The notes: generated by a model from the letters alone, not told the origin. A stretch of 64,000 nt of DNA from Pomacea canaliculata (GCF_003073045.1 NC_037600.1:13659188-13723187), one strand, 5' to 3'; positions 1 through 11,758 are shown, counted from the first letter of the stretch. Numbers and translations: made by a program.

Positions 1-95
1 TCCATGTTAAAAGGCTGCTAGGAGAGGACACAGTCTCTATAACTGTTTGAATTCTTAGCCATTTCACTTTTGTTGGAAGACTTGGTCAGATTTGC

Positions 96-2141
96 TCAAG
101 AAAGAGAAGTGTCTGATGTGTCTTCACATACAATCTTATCAAGAGAAGCATCACTGTTTTCTTTTAGTTCCATCAAGGCCTTCTGAAAACTCATGATATC
201 TGAAGATGACTTGCGAAGGCTACGTGATCAAATTAGCTTGGGAAGAGCATTTGCAGTCACATCACAACTTGACTGTAATGGTTCAATGACTTTGCTCTCC
301 TTCTGTAGCAGGGCTACACTAAGTTTTCCTCCAATCTTCACACAACTAGCCTTTCTCCGAGAAAAGACTTCTTCACCTCTGCTTTGCTCTGCAAGCACAG
401 CTGTAGGCCCAGTGCTTGCAGCATGTGGCTCATCTCTTCTACTCATCATCAAAGACCCAGCATTGAATGAGGCTTTGGTGCTTGTCCTATGTTCATCAGA
501 CTTGCCAAGGCTGCTGGTGCATAAGCTTCCTTCCTGAGCAGCTGATGAGCAAGACGAACACAGCTGTGAGAGTCTCTCCCCACCAAGAGATGCCTGATTC
601 TGCAGTGAACTGACACTGCTGTAAAGTGTGGTCTCAGCCACAGAGCTCTGTCTCTCTAATGATGTGCTTAAGCTGGTGCTTGCTGAAGCAGCTACAGAAC
701 TGCTAACATCAGAAATTAGGTTTTCCGATCCTTTAACACTTGTATCTGTGCCACAACTACTACTAGATGAAGAACATGGTCTAAACTCCGCCTTGGTATT
801 CCCGAAATGTTCAAGAAGCTGAAGCGATTGAGACCGCTGTGACTCTCCATCATGTAATCCAGCATCATGAGACCTTTCTTGAATTCTAAGGTCCCATTCA
901 CTGACACTGGCTGAAACACCACCATACAGCCTCCCTGAACGTTTCCCAAAAGAGGTCGACTTCTTTTCTTGTATCTTCCTCCCACTTTTCAGGACATCAA
1001 GCTTCTTGGCCAGTGCAGCTGCATCTGATATCGAACGAAGCAAGTGGCTACCACCTGATCTGGTAGCATTTGCACTGGGCAAGCCTTCAGCAGAGGAGAC
1101 ACCATTGGACACAGGGCTGTGGATGGCGCTGGAAACATGCTGACCACCAAGCCATCCTCGGATCTGCAGTGAGAAGCTTGAGTCATGCCTCCTCTTATGC
1201 TCAGCATGGGGCACTTTGCACCACTGTTGTTCATTCTCTCTCTCCTTCTGCACAAGCTCGGCAATGATCTCTTGAAGTTCCTGCTGGACAACCTCGGTCT
1301 GCGTGGCTGTGGTCTGAGGCATGTCTAGGACTTCCTGCTGCTGGTACTCTGCTTCTGCTTCATTGTCAGCTGGTTCTTCAGCAATGGGATCCTCAAGATG
1401 AACTGATTCTTCTTGAGGACAAGGATACCATGGAGCTGGGGGAGAAGGGAAAGAAGGAGCACAGCGAGCTGGGCCATAAATAGCCTCAGCATGCATTTTG
1501 TGGTTCTTATCCAAGTAATGCAGGATCATAATGAGCTCCATTTCCTGGAAGGCTTCCACGCAAGCTTGCATTGTGTCCAGACTTTCTGGACAAAGCTCCT
1601 TGACATCAAGGGGAGTCTTTTGCTGCTCGTCATTTAAAGGAGCAGGCAGTGATAGATCTACCTTCTCCACAATGCTGGCTGGACTTGTTGCTTCAGAAGG
1701 TTCTAGTACCAAGCTCTCTATGCATACATCCTCTAATGCTTCGACAGTACTTTCCGGTTCATATGCACCATCTCTGGGTTCAACTTGAGTCTTGAAATTC
1801 ACTTTCAGACAAAACTGAATGTCCTGGTCACTTCTCAGAACAGAAATAGATGTAGCACTACTGCTGGTATCTGTTTCTACGTCACCTACAACAACAGGAG
1901 GCACTGCCAAGCAAACTTGGTCATGTGCATCTTCGTGAGCTTTAGCATGCACCACACAAGGATCAGTTTCAGGTTCTATAACCTGCAGATGAGATGATCT
2001 GTTGTCTGTAAGGACAGATGGATAATGCTTATCCTTGACTGCCTCCATCTGCTTGTCTTTATCCTTGCCAGCAACGTGCAAATCTTGTGCAAGAATCTTT
2101 TCATCTTCGCAGTGCTCAACAGTCAGTTGCACTGCCAGACT
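96..2141 (-). CDS. Large serine-rich exon, unknown protein
   Basis: The minus strand is open for about 635 codons from an acceptor-like CAG near 2135-2141 down to a TGA at 228-230. I recognise no domain. The first third is acidic and Glu/Asp/Val-rich. The middle has a proline patch and a Gln/Glu-rich stretch that could be coiled coil. The last third is very Ser-rich, with runs such as SSSSSSCGTDTS, typical of a disordered cytoplasmic or nuclear tail. After the TGA the same frame stays open for 43 more codons (about 227-99), still Ser/Lys/Glu-rich, and stops at TGA 96-98. The first stop may therefore be a nonsense change or a sequence error. It lies about 110 bases downstream of the LDLa-MAM exon on the same strand. 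Splicing from the T at 2266 to the CAG ending near 2135 would keep the frame open, so it may be the intracellular tail of that gene, but this is unproven. Confidence 0.55.
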
Positions 2142-2265
2142 GTTAACAGAGATGAAAACAACATTTTCAATTGTTGATTACACTAGGCAAGATCCTAGCA
2201 ATAAAACATTGCAAATTAAAACTGTACAAAATCTGAAATGATTCTTTAAACTTTGAGAAAATTAC

Positions 2266-3055
2266 AGTCATTCTTGTTATCACACAACTGAGCTTTGGGA
2301 TAACACTGCAGTTGGTCATCACACATCAACTCAGTGTTTCTACACACTGGTAGCAAAGGTTGTGATGTTCTGGTTGCAGCAGTTGCAAGAGTCACTGGTG
2401 TCACTGTTGTAATGACTGGCATCGGTGGCAGGCTGGTAACACTGTGCTGGCAATCAGGTGTGAAAGATACATCATCAATGGCAATAGCTTGATTGGCCAT
2501 GACCACATATGCTTCAATAATAATCTGGAAAGGTGTTGCAATACTGATGAGGGGTGAAGCTTCCAGCCATTTGGGGCCCTGCTGACCAGCACTTGTCCAG
2601 ATCTGCCCATCAGGAGGCCCAGCATTGTGTGTGCGGTACAGGATGCTGAGATGATGCACACTGCTGCCAAAGATGTAGAAGAAAAGCTTCATCTGGCAGT
2701 TCTGTCCTGCTGTCGCTCCAAATGGTCGAGAAATGAGCCAGGCTGTGTCTCCAGGGTTGTGAGACCTTGCAAACAAGAAATGTCCAGAGGATTTCCCAGT
2801 CTGTATGTGGAAGTCCTGAGAATGACATGCTGCTTGCTTGCCCAATCTGCCAGTCAGTCTTATCTTCTATGCCTGTGTGGCCTTGAGTAAATTCACCAAA
2901 GCTAGAACTCCCAAAACTGAAGAGCAAATACAAGGCACAGCTTGGATCCTTTTCATCTGATGCATTCTCATCACCACAGTCATTGGCTGCATCACATTTC
3001 TTGTCCAAGTTAATACACACACCATTACCACATCTAAATTTATCCTTGTTGCAGC
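2266..3055 (-). CDS. LDL-receptor class A / MAM / LDLa exon
   Basis: One 790-base exon with acceptor CAG just above 3055 and donor GT at 2265-2264. It starts with an LDL-receptor class A repeat with the six-cysteine pattern ending in CGDENASDE, whose acidic residues would bind calcium. A MAM domain follows; recognisable parts are DKTDWQIG, TGKSSGHFLFA, the DTAWLISRPF-like strand and the closing AIDDVSFTPDC. A Thr/Pro-rich linker and the first part of a second LDLa repeat (CYPKAQLCDNKNDC) complete the exon. MAM plus LDLa is typical of extracellular adhesion or receptor proteins. The exon starts in phase 1 and should end in phase 1, but the length is off by one. The reading frame switches inside the MAM domain near 2820-2870. 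This is either a real frameshift or a base-calling error. Neighbouring exons upstream were not found. Confidence 0.7.
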
Positions 3056-3466
3056 CTGCACAATTAAAAAACCCTAAAAATTTTTAAAGATTTGCAGGAA
3101 AGTAATAATGTGCGTCTTCTTCAAATATAAAGTCTAATAAGAAAATGGATATCTGCTACTTCTATATAACAAACCACAGGTTCTTCAGAACAATCTAACA
3201 TAATGGATATATTTCTGTATGTCAATGTTACCATATATACTTTTTTTTTTTTTTACATTTTCTTTAAAACGGAACATATGTATGTAATTTATACTGAGTT
3301 GTCCATAGTTTGAAAATCTTATGTGCAAATAACCGGTTAGAGTTTTACAGGTAAACATTTAAACATTATCCAGACAAAGATGCATGATGGTTTCCCTGAA
3401 GGAACAACAGATCTAACCAACATAAACAATATTTTATAGGGATGTCTCACCCACAGAAGGAGAGGG

Positions 3467-4260
3467 TTACTCGTCTGCTCTGGCCGCCTGTTCTCGCCGC
3501 CACGTCCCCCGGCGGTTTGAAAACCACTCCTGGAAACACAGCGCACAGTGTTAATAGGTGTCTGTCTCTTTGAGTTTGCAATAGTTAATAGAGTTAATAA
3601 AGAGTTAATAGGTGTCTGTCTCTTTGTCGTTCGCAATAGTCGTCGTTGTCGTTGTCGTTTAGTTACCAACTAGTGGACTAGGCTTTTAACCGGTTTACTG
3701 TGCTTACCCGCACTCTTATGGCCGACAGCCCCGTCTGTCTGGCCAGATCCCCGCGGACAGCCACCCCGGGGTAATGGTTCCTTTGGAACTCCGCCTCCAG
3801 CAGCCGGCGCTGCCCATCCCGGAGTGTTGTCCGCGGGTGGCGACGAGGCTGCGGGTAGTGGGGAGTGGTGCTGTCGGGTTCTGCAACAAACATGAGAATG
3901 AATGAGATGTAATAAGACGCCATTGTAGGCAATTGGATTATCATTAACTCGACCTCATATACATCTATAATACAAATGTAAAGTCAGTCCTTGTGTATGG
4001 ATCTTAGACATTTCTTTTAAAGTACTCACCTGGCACTGCCGGCTGCGGGGGAGGTGGCGGGGGGTTAGCGGCGGCCTGAGCTTGTACTTGCCTCCTGAAA
4101 TAATGTCAGTTAGTCATTCAGTCATTCAGACATATTTTGTATCCAGGTTTCTCTTCCCACCTATGTTCCGAATTCTAGTTAAAAACGGCCTTAAAAACGA
4201 TTATTATTAATTCAAACTCTAAAGACTGAGGTTTTTTACTCACTGATTATTGTTTGCCAT
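3467..4260 (-). CDS. Compact Pax-like (S50) homeodomain gene, four exons
   Basis: Four exons with matching phases: 4260-4244 (ATG, MANNNQ), 4094-4030 (Ala/Pro-rich linker), 3880-3708 (homeodomain residues 1-46) and 3529-3467 (residues 47-60 plus a five-residue tail and TAA). All introns have GT-AG ends. The spliced product is 105 residues, little more than a homeodomain. Without gaps it keeps Leu16, Phe20, Trp48, Phe49, Asn51 and Arg53. It has Ser50, the hallmark of Pax-type homeodomains, and the helix reads WFSNRRGTWRRE. The intron between codons 46 and 47 is the position usual for Paired-class genes. There is no paired box or octapeptide in view. It should be a nuclear DNA-binding protein, perhaps a competitor of Pax factors (inference). 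It is the only complete copy of the family spread over 19-31 kb. The ATG is preceded by a CAG, so a 5' UTR exon may exist. Confidence 0.72.
3541..3662. repeat. Degenerate short repeats in homeobox intron 3
   Basis: A duplicated motif (gttaataggtgtctgtctct) and a GTC-rich stretch sit between the two homeodomain exons. The same intronic motif recurs beside the helix-3 exons near 20.7, 22.3, 24.3, 27.4, 29.9 and 31.4 kb. This links this gene to the array. Confidence 0.6.
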
Positions 4261-4869
4261 CTGAAACCTTCAGTTATGTCCTTGTTGTACCTCTTTTTTT
4301 ACGTCATTCATACACGCAATCTGAAAACTTTCGTCACTTACACTCTTTCGTCATCCACGCTCTCTCATCCTTGCACGCGCGTTCAGTCCTCCCACTATAT
4401 ACAAATGTTAGGGTGCATTTTATTCGTAATTTGATTGCATTGACATATATCATATCAAGCGGCAGATGCATTTGACAATATTCTCGAACATTTTTCCCAT
4501 ACAACTAGTCCATATCTCTCTGACCTCAGACATACAGGTTATAGAGAAACCTTAGCCAGATTTAGACGAGTCTTAAGTGTCATAAATTTAGGTACTTTAA
4601 ACTGCAGTTCTCTATGCAATTTGTTATATTACTGTGATGAGATCGAACTTTACTTTGTACTTGTTTGTCGTAGGTATACCGAGTTGAGAGAAGAGTGTAT
4701 TCCACCCAAGTTCTGTAAATTTCCATCTCACTTTAGATTTTCTGTACTTACGGCTGATAATAATCTAGGCAGAACACTTTGCTTTGTCATTTACCTCTAC
4801 AAAGCATCGGAACGGAGGAATAAGGATGTGATACACACTGAAGAAATTTTTGGTTTCTTTTCAATATTT

Positions 4870-5222
4870 CTGACAAGTTGAAGCTGCAAGAAATGTGCGG
4901 CAACGGAGTCAAGAAAGCTGGTTTTGCTGGTTATCAGTTGAAAGTACTTGTGCACGTAATGAAGTGTCATTACGGCGATTTCCTATTACGTGCTTGTAAC
5001 GTAATAATAGACACACCTAGTAATGAAATGACACTGAAAGGCCTGCAGTAAGTTTTGCTGCACTAATCCAGGATTAGAAGAAAAGTGTAGTAGTGAGGGG
5101 CTTAGGCAGAGTTCATGGAAGCAAACAACCAGTTACGAAAATTCCCAAACATCGTCATGTAGACAAAGAGATTAGCAGCACAGTCGACAGGATGACACAT
5201 AGGTTTACTTTGTGAAGGCCTT
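4870..5222 (-). other. Conserved block upstream of the homeobox gene
   Basis: About 350 bases that are clearly homologous to 28330-28650 and 30875-31205 inside the homeobox array. Shared strings include taatgaagtgtcattacgg, aataatagacacacct and gggcttaggcagagtt. Here the block lies about 600 bases upstream of the start exon, so it could contain the promoter. In the array it lies next to helix-3 exons. I see no coding potential. Confidence 0.45.
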
Positions 5223-5229
5223 AGATAAT

Positions 5230-5890
5230 AGAACAAATCATATGCAATTAGGCGCTGGTCATGTTTTCAATCACAGCCCAAAATAATTGAGGAAGATTTT
5301 ATCTGGCAGTGGATTGATGCCGCAGAAAGGCACAATAAGACCCGGGTCGTGATGGGATTACTGACAGATGACACAGGCTTTACTCTATTCTGACATAGAC
5401 AACTGGTATTATAAGGCTAGATTCAGATGCAGTCCTGAAAGAGTAACATTAACTCAGCATCAGCTACAAACGAGTACTATGAACTCCGGAAGATCAGCTC
5501 CATTCGTCATACTTTCCTTTTGCAATAATTATTGTCTGCCATGTAAACCATTGTGTAACTACTCCATCTGTACACTGTTTATAGTATCTATATCCATTAA
5601 TAGCTTTATCGATCTTGTATTTCCTCTTTATGCTGTTCAGTGTATCTATATGCATCTTACCGTTCACTGTCTGTTATCTAATGTTTATTTATCATTATTG
5701 GTCAGCGCAGAAAGTGCGACCTATCTTGTACGGGATGCAGTGCGATACAAGTACACAACATTATTATTATTACATCATGATGCAGAAAAACTGATATACA
5801 AGGGGTACGCAGTGACATAAATAAGCACACGCCATTATGAAAAGTTCTTTTATGCGCGATTTGACGCGGGACGGGTACCCTCGGGAATAC
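5230..5890. other. No feature recognised
   Basis: Open frames in this stretch are short and show no family resemblance. I see nothing I can support. Confidence 0.4.
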
Positions 5891-5892
5891 TT

Positions 5893-6170
5893 TCACTTTC
5901 TGGGGATACGGTGGAGAAAAAGGTTGAAAATCTCTGCTCGCGAGGTATTAATCTTACGTACCAACAGTTTCGCTAGCCGTATAACTATTCCTTCCGAGTC
6001 CGGCATCTGTTCAGCAAGGAACTCTGTAACCGCATTAAGCCGTTGGTAATCTATACAAAACATGTAACTTCCATCTTTCTTCTTGACCACCACTATTGGA
6101 GAGCAGTACGCACCCCCTTCTGGCTCTATGATCCCAACACAGAACAAGCTCACACTGTGGTCTTGAAACT
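5893..6170 (-). pseudogene. Ty3/Gypsy reverse transcriptase fragment
   Basis: The translated minus strand contains IIEPEGGAYCSPIVVVKKKD and FCIDYQRLNAVTE. These are the N-terminal landmarks of a Ty3/Gypsy-type LTR-retrotransposon reverse transcriptase (the segment before the catalytic YXDD motif). Only about 85 codons are present. I see no integrase, protease or long terminal repeats around it. It is an isolated degenerate relic of a retroelement. Confidence 0.7.
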
Positions 6171-6414
6171 TCTTTTAAAAGTCAGTAAATTGTTTTCTTT
6201 TGATGCATCAGAAATTCGGATGAAGCTTGAAGCTTAAATTTAATTTCCTTCCTTGTCATTTCCACTCACCCACCCAGTGTCCTTTCTCCTTCTCTCACTT
6301 TCTCACACTCACCAGACACATATACAACATAAACTAGCATGTTTCACCTAAAATTAAAAATGCACAGAAACAAACTGCTTCAAACCAACAAGATTCATCA
6401 AGATCTGACTCTTC

Positions 6415-6472
<58 letters not shown>
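6415..6472. repeat. (AAT)n microsatellite
   Basis: An uninterrupted run of about 18 ATA/TAA triplets followed by tgatgatg. Confidence 0.95.
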
Positions 6473-6473
<1 letters not shown>

Positions 6474-6864
6474 TGATGTCAAAAATTTATTAAAAAATAC
6501 ACGCTCCAAAACAAATAACCAACCAGCCAAGCAATCCTGCATTAGCAAAAGCTCCACGAAAAACACCCCCCAAAAATCTTAGATTTGCTGTACTGTGTCT
6601 ATTGTGAAAAGAGTTCCCCCTAACTGAATCTGCAATCTATGCTGTCACATTCTGGGCACAGGCAGCATTAGTAAAACCTCAGTAAAACCACTGCACTGAG
6701 CCTGTACTGCTTACAGTTAACTTTCTATTCCAGAGACTGCCTCAGCAGCAAAATGGTCTGCAGTTTCTGATAAGCAGACTGCGAACCACAGCATTGCACT
6801 TTGCACGAACAGAATTCCATGAGAAGAAAACAAGTAAAAGGACAAAGGCAAAGAACTACAGTCA

Positions 6865-7155
6865 CTAGACATCATCTTGGCTCCAGAGGCGGTGATGATT
6901 TAGATGAGGTGCAAGCACGAGAGTTAGCTGCGAAAAGGGTGCTGGTGGCGAACTGCTGGATGTTCTTGTTGAGGTGGTTGGGGACGATGCTAAGGTCAAT
7001 GATGCTGCAGGAGAGGCTACAGGAGATGGGTCTGTGGTTGTAGAAATTTGATTTCCATCAAGCCGCATCTGATAAATGCGCGAAACTTGCATAAGAATGG
7101 GTCCTGTCTCGGGGTCATTCAGCCACTGGCTAGCAGCCAAAGGGTTTTCCAGCAT
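6865..7155 (-). CDS. Terminal exon of an unrecognised gene (DP/STI1-like start)
   Basis: A good acceptor (tttcttgcag) precedes codons for [20 protein letters not shown] and then LMQVSRIYQ, and the frame ends at TAG 6865. The first 35 residues, with Asn-Pro and Asp-Pro turns between short helices, resemble the DP/STI1 modules of Hsp70/Hsp90 co-chaperones and ubiquilin-like proteins. I cannot name the family. The rest is Ser/Thr/Pro/Ala-rich, has low complexity and is probably disordered. No upstream exon was identified, and the transposon-rich DNA around it may separate it from its gene. Confidence 0.4.
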   Translation of the reverse strand: MLENPLAASQWLNDPETGPILMQVSRIYQMRLDGNQISTTTDPSPVASPAASLTLASSPTTSTRTSSSSPPAPFSQLTLVLAPHLNHHRLWSQDDV

Positions 7156-7339
7156 CTGCAAGAAAGCTACAAATCCATGCACAGGACACACATCCACACA
7201 CCCAAACGCATGCGAGCGCACATACACAACAGTCTTAAGCTTTCAGTTTTTCATCTGATACTACTAGCCTTTAAGCTAAGTCATAAGGAGGGGAAAGAGC
7301 AGCTGCAAATGGGAAAACAATTAACCAACTAAGTTGATT

Positions 7340-8540
7340 TCCAAGGAAATGACATCTACAATGTGTTTTTCATGCAGTTTTTCAAGATTTTTTAAAATGT
7401 CTGGCAAAAGCTTGCTAATGAATCAAACAAGCAGATACATTCTCTACTATGTTAAGCCTTGTTTCAAATATTTTTAATTATAGTGTATATGATTGTGTAT
7501 CAATTTTTAATCTTTATGCATGCTTTTGTGAATCAGTAGGTGTAACCCAACCTGTAATATACAATTAACCAACAGAAAATAAAGACACAAACAAGCACCA
7601 CAAAACTAATAGAATCTGCCCACCACAAGTGAACCCCATTAAACACCTTTGGGCACAACCTAGAGGATCGGTGCATTTATACTAAGCCTGAAAAGCTACA
7701 AAAGGTCACAAATCTACATGAAAAAGAACGCTGAGATGTTAAGAAGGCCTTATAACTTTCACAGAATATCTCCTCAAACCAACTCTGTAGTACCTAGCAA
7801 GCATCTTGGATTGTTAAGGCAAAGCTGTACAGTGGGGTTTTGCATGATGGCCTGGTACACAGGAAAAATGGACACTGCAAAAATTGTGCTGCTGATAATC
7901 ATCAAAAACGTTCTTACTAATAAATGAGCAAAAGGACACAGCTTCATTATAAAGACCTTTATAAATTACTTCCCTTTGACCATAGTCTCAGTCCTTGCAG
8001 TGTTCTTTCCTTGAGTACCTGCTTTGTATTCACCACTTACTACTTTAAAGAAATCATCGTTTATGTACAGCAGGAAAGCCTATTATGCAAACAGAAACGC
8101 ATTTTAATGATTAAAGCTATAATAATGAAGATAAACATTTAAGAGACTGAATGGACGGATTCATAACCCGATACTTAACAGTGAAAGAAACAACAAAAAA
8201 GAAATAAAGAAAGAAAATTAGGATTTTGTGTGTGTGTGAGCGTGTTTTTTTTTTTTTTGTTCAGTGAACACGGGCAGACCCCTACAGGCGAATCATTCTT
8301 TATTGGAGCGAAAGAAGGCGCAATTGTCCGACCCGCGGTTTTTCTGGAAAGAGTGTAAAACGAGAGGCACTAGCGGCGGCGTGATATAGGTGTCCCTGGA
8401 GTCTGCGTGATGTTTTGCATTTTGGGTTTAAAGGGTAATTTTATACTGTTTGTTCATTGTTATATATATATATTCATAGATTGGATGTTGCACCAGCCTG
8501 GTTAATATTGTTTTGGTCAGTCTATTGATACAGTTTTAAA
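7340..8540. other. AT-rich DNA without recognised features
   Basis: Short frames only. It holds a GT run at 8227-8242, a T run near 8247 and no recognisable gene. Confidence 0.4.
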
Positions 8541-8543
8541 GTA

Positions 8544-8665
8544 CAGTGGAACCTCGGTTAACGAACTTAATCCGTTCTGGAAAGTTGTTCGTTATCCGAA
8601 ATGTTCGCTATCCGAAACAATTTTTTCCATAAGAAATAAGGGAAATAGATTTAATTGGTTCCCAG
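8544..8665 (+). mobile_element. Terminus of a pogo/Tigger-like DNA transposon
   Basis: The stretch begins TA-cagtggaacctcggttaac and continues with sub-repeats of ttcgttatccgaa and ttcgctatccgaa. This kind of terminus is typical of Tc1/mariner-superfamily pogo elements, which insert at TA. I could not find the opposite inverted terminus, so this is a fragment or solo end. Confidence 0.55.
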
Positions 8666-9720
8666 CTCCTGTTGACTCGCTATATGTTGCAATGGCCAAC
8701 ATATTGATCATGAACGTAGATCCCCTGGACAGCTCGCAGACGATTTTTTTTCACTTAACTGCTAGAAAGAGGCTCGGGACCTCAGAACTTCTGGTTAAGC
8801 CTACCATGGTTTAGCGAATGACTTCAATGGCTATGTCAGCAAAATCTGCAAGAGTAACATCAATAAAGAAACGCACAAAAGGCGGTTGATACTGCTGCTG
8901 GTAGAATGTAAATGCAAATATCAAATGATATGATATGATATGATATGATATGAAGGAGACTTATAACGCGCAAAATCCGAATCCTTGGGAAACGCTCAAT
9001 GCGCCGAAATGTTACAGAAATCGTTCGGTGTAAATTTTTTTCCGCTTCCGCGAGCAGCTAGGAACATCGACAGATCAAGACAATTAGTGGCGAGCGGCTC
9101 TCATTCATGCTACAGGCCGCTAGATCAGACCACAAGTTTCAATCTACTGACAGCCAAGATTTGTTCAAGGCACTTGGAAGAAGAATGCATTAAAAAAGGC
9201 ACTGATCTTATTTACCTCTTGCTCTTGTTTATCCTGTTCATGTTATAGTTCGCGACTACAAGGCGACAATTTTCACATAGCCAAGGATATGCCCATTAAA
9301 AAAAAATAAATTTAGTTATTAATAATCGCGTCATTCATTAAATTACTTGAGAAGTGTATTGATTAAATATTCTTCATATTGTTTTTAAAAGCTCGCTGTA
9401 GATGAATAGGCCTAGAACAACGAAATAACCGATTTTATATAAAAGCGAGAGACCGAGGTAAAGCATATATATGCGAACACTTCATGATTCTAGATCTAGA
9501 AGATCTAGAAGTTTAAATGCAATTCATATCTTATTTATTATTTCATACGAAAGATTTCCGACTAGTGAAGCAAATACTTTTGTGTTCTAAATAGCTACGA
9601 GTAGGGGTAAGGCTGTAGTGTGGGTTTGCACATCTGTTTTACTGAGAAATGACGTGGTTTCTCTCTCTAGAAATTACATCATTTACGCGAATGCGTGTGG
9701 GAGCTTAAGCTCGTGTTGGC
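8665..9720. other. Unassigned sequence with an (ATGAT)n microsatellite
   Basis: It contains (atgat)n at about 8926-8954 and a small palindromic tctagatctagaagatctaga patch near 9490. No coding region is supported. Confidence 0.5.
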
Positions 9721-9729
9721 TGTGAGGCG

Positions 9730-10520
9730 TGATTGGTTGTGGTATGTCAGGTGGCATGACTGGCCAATGGAAAGGGGTTTTGGACAGAAAGATCTAGATG
9801 CAAGCTCAGCATTTTGGGCTAGAAGCTTCTAGAAAGTGACATCAGTGTCTGGGTATTTGATTGTGATTGGTTGTGGTATGTCAGGTGGCATGACTGGCCA
9901 ATGGAACGGGGTTTAGGACAGAAAGATCTAGATGCAAGTTCAGCGTTTTGGGCGGCAAACTTCTGGGACGTGACACCAGCGTCTGGGTCTTTCGCATGCA
10001 TTTGTGGAGTAAAGTTGACTGAAGTCGGCTCAAAGCAGTTTAAAGTCTTCACTGCAATCCTGCCTGAGAAGTGTGTCGACTTAACTGTTGATTTCAGAGG
10101 TGCGTTGACCGGCTCTATAACGGAGTGTATAGTGCTTCAGTACGGCAGCCGTTTGAGGAAACCGGTAAAAGCTGCATCTGGAGAAGGCGTGATTGGCTGT
10201 GGTATGTCAGGTGGCCTGACTGGCCAATGGAACGCGGTTTTCGACAGAAAGATCTAGATGCAACCAACGTTTTGGGCTAGAAACTTCTGAGAGGGAGATC
10301 AGCGTCTGTTTCTTTCGCCTGCAACTTTTGTTGAGTAAAGTTGACTGAAGTCGGCTCAAAGCTGTTTAAAGTCTTCACTGCAATCCTGCCTGAGAAGTGT
10401 GTCGACTTAACTGCTGATTTCAGAGGTGCGTTGACCCGCTCTATAACGGAGTGTACAGTTCTTCAGTAACGGCAGCCGTTTGATGAAACCGGTAAAAGCA
10501 GCATCTGGTGAAGGAACGTC
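9730..10520. repeat. Tandem promoter-like repeat, about 326-bp unit
   Basis: There are three copies starting near 9730 (short), 9862 and 10188. Each opens with gtgattggttgtggtatgtc and has tggccaatgg about 25 bases on, giving inverted and direct CCAAT boxes. The two long copies end in gctctataacggagtgta, which resembles a TATA element. Copies differ by scattered substitutions. This could be a monomer-type retroelement promoter or the U3 part of a lost LTR; no encoded protein supports either choice. Confidence 0.6.
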
Positions 10521-11034
10521 GGTCCCTGAGCGGTGCTGCAGTTGAATCAACGCCCAGATCTTCAGGGACGAAAAAGCCGGAGTGACACAAGGCAAGACCA
10601 GAGCAAGAACGCCACGAGTGAGTGTGTTGTGTGTGTGATTAGATTTAAGGTTAATTGAACAGTGACTTATTAGTTATTTGCTCACATTAGACGTAAGGGG
10701 AAACAATTGGGAACGGGACGACCTAGGGAACCGGCCAAGTAAGGGGGAACAACTTATTACAAAGTTACTTCATGTGTATTCTCCCTTTTTTCATTTGGTA
10801 ATAATTAATAACGTTCTTTTAATGCACTAAATTGTCTTGAGTTTTCTTCCATTGGGGTTATGCGTGCTTGGGTGCTCGAGCTAACTAAAAGTTGATAATT
10901 AATAAGCAATTTAGTTTGGTAGCACGCTTAATTAACGGCAAGTACAACTTGTTTCTAATAAAAATGGTATCTGCTCTATTTTTTTCTTCTTTTTTTTTGT
11001 AGGTGAAGCGGCCCGTGACATGCTTGTCGGAAAT

Positions 11035-11073
11035 GTGTATGGCCCGCAGGCCGAAAAAGGTTGGGCATCACTG
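11035..11073 (-). mobile_element. hAT-like terminus
   Basis: Read on the minus strand the segment is cagtgatgcccaacc, a short A/T run, then ggcctgcgggcc. This is the usual shape of a hAT-superfamily inverted terminus. A sister terminus lies at 19512-19542. The internal part and the partner end are not recognisable. Confidence 0.45.
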
Positions 11074-11079
11074 GTATAT

Positions 11080-11750
11080 ATTATTATTATTAAGTTACAG
11101 AAATATGATTTGTTTTATACACTTTTTTGAACCAAAAAGAAGAGGTGCTGATATAAATGCTTATTTTTGTATAATATAAATTGACACTTTTCATCACTAG
11201 CTCCACAGTTCAACATTTTTTTTAAACTCTTGTCAGAATCAATTGTGCTTCCATGTATGAAACTTGCTTAAAGACACCTGAAAACAGAAAGACATGGGGA
11301 AGAAGCAGAAGCACCATAGAACTGAAACAAGACTAGTTTTAATCTGTTTTTAATCTGTAAACCTATTAACCTTCTTTAATTTACAAATCCCAATTTTCCC
11401 ATATTTTATTATCTTCAGAAGCTGTACAGAAGAACAATGGGTGAATGAAGGCTTCAGATAACATCATCGAAAAAAACAGCAACAGAAAGAGTCGGGGTAG
11501 AAGCAGAGACAACAAAACTAAATGCTAGCATATTTCAAGGAGGTGACAACTGTTTCTGTGCCCTGTGAATTTCCTGGAATTTCCTGGAGTATTATAGCAG
11601 AATTGTGCAGCTACGTTTCCTCGTTGGAATTTGGCATGCTGAACTGCTGGATATTTGTTTTATTCATTTTTGGAAAATCATCTTGGATTATCCAGCTTTT
11701 TGCTGCACTGTATCAACCTCTGTATACCAAACAACTTTGTGCTAATTTCC
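11080..11750. other. No feature recognised
   Basis: AT-rich DNA with short frames and no supportable gene or repeat. Confidence 0.35.
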
Positions 11751-11758
11751 TTTCCCCG

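Noticed and set aside
228..540. Plus-strand frames opposite the serine-rich exon
   Set aside because: They are antisense shadows of the long minus-strand frame.
5368..5820. 150-codon plus-strand open frame as a gene
   Set aside because: No domain and no splice-site or start context. It has odd AT-rich composition, consistent with a chance frame.
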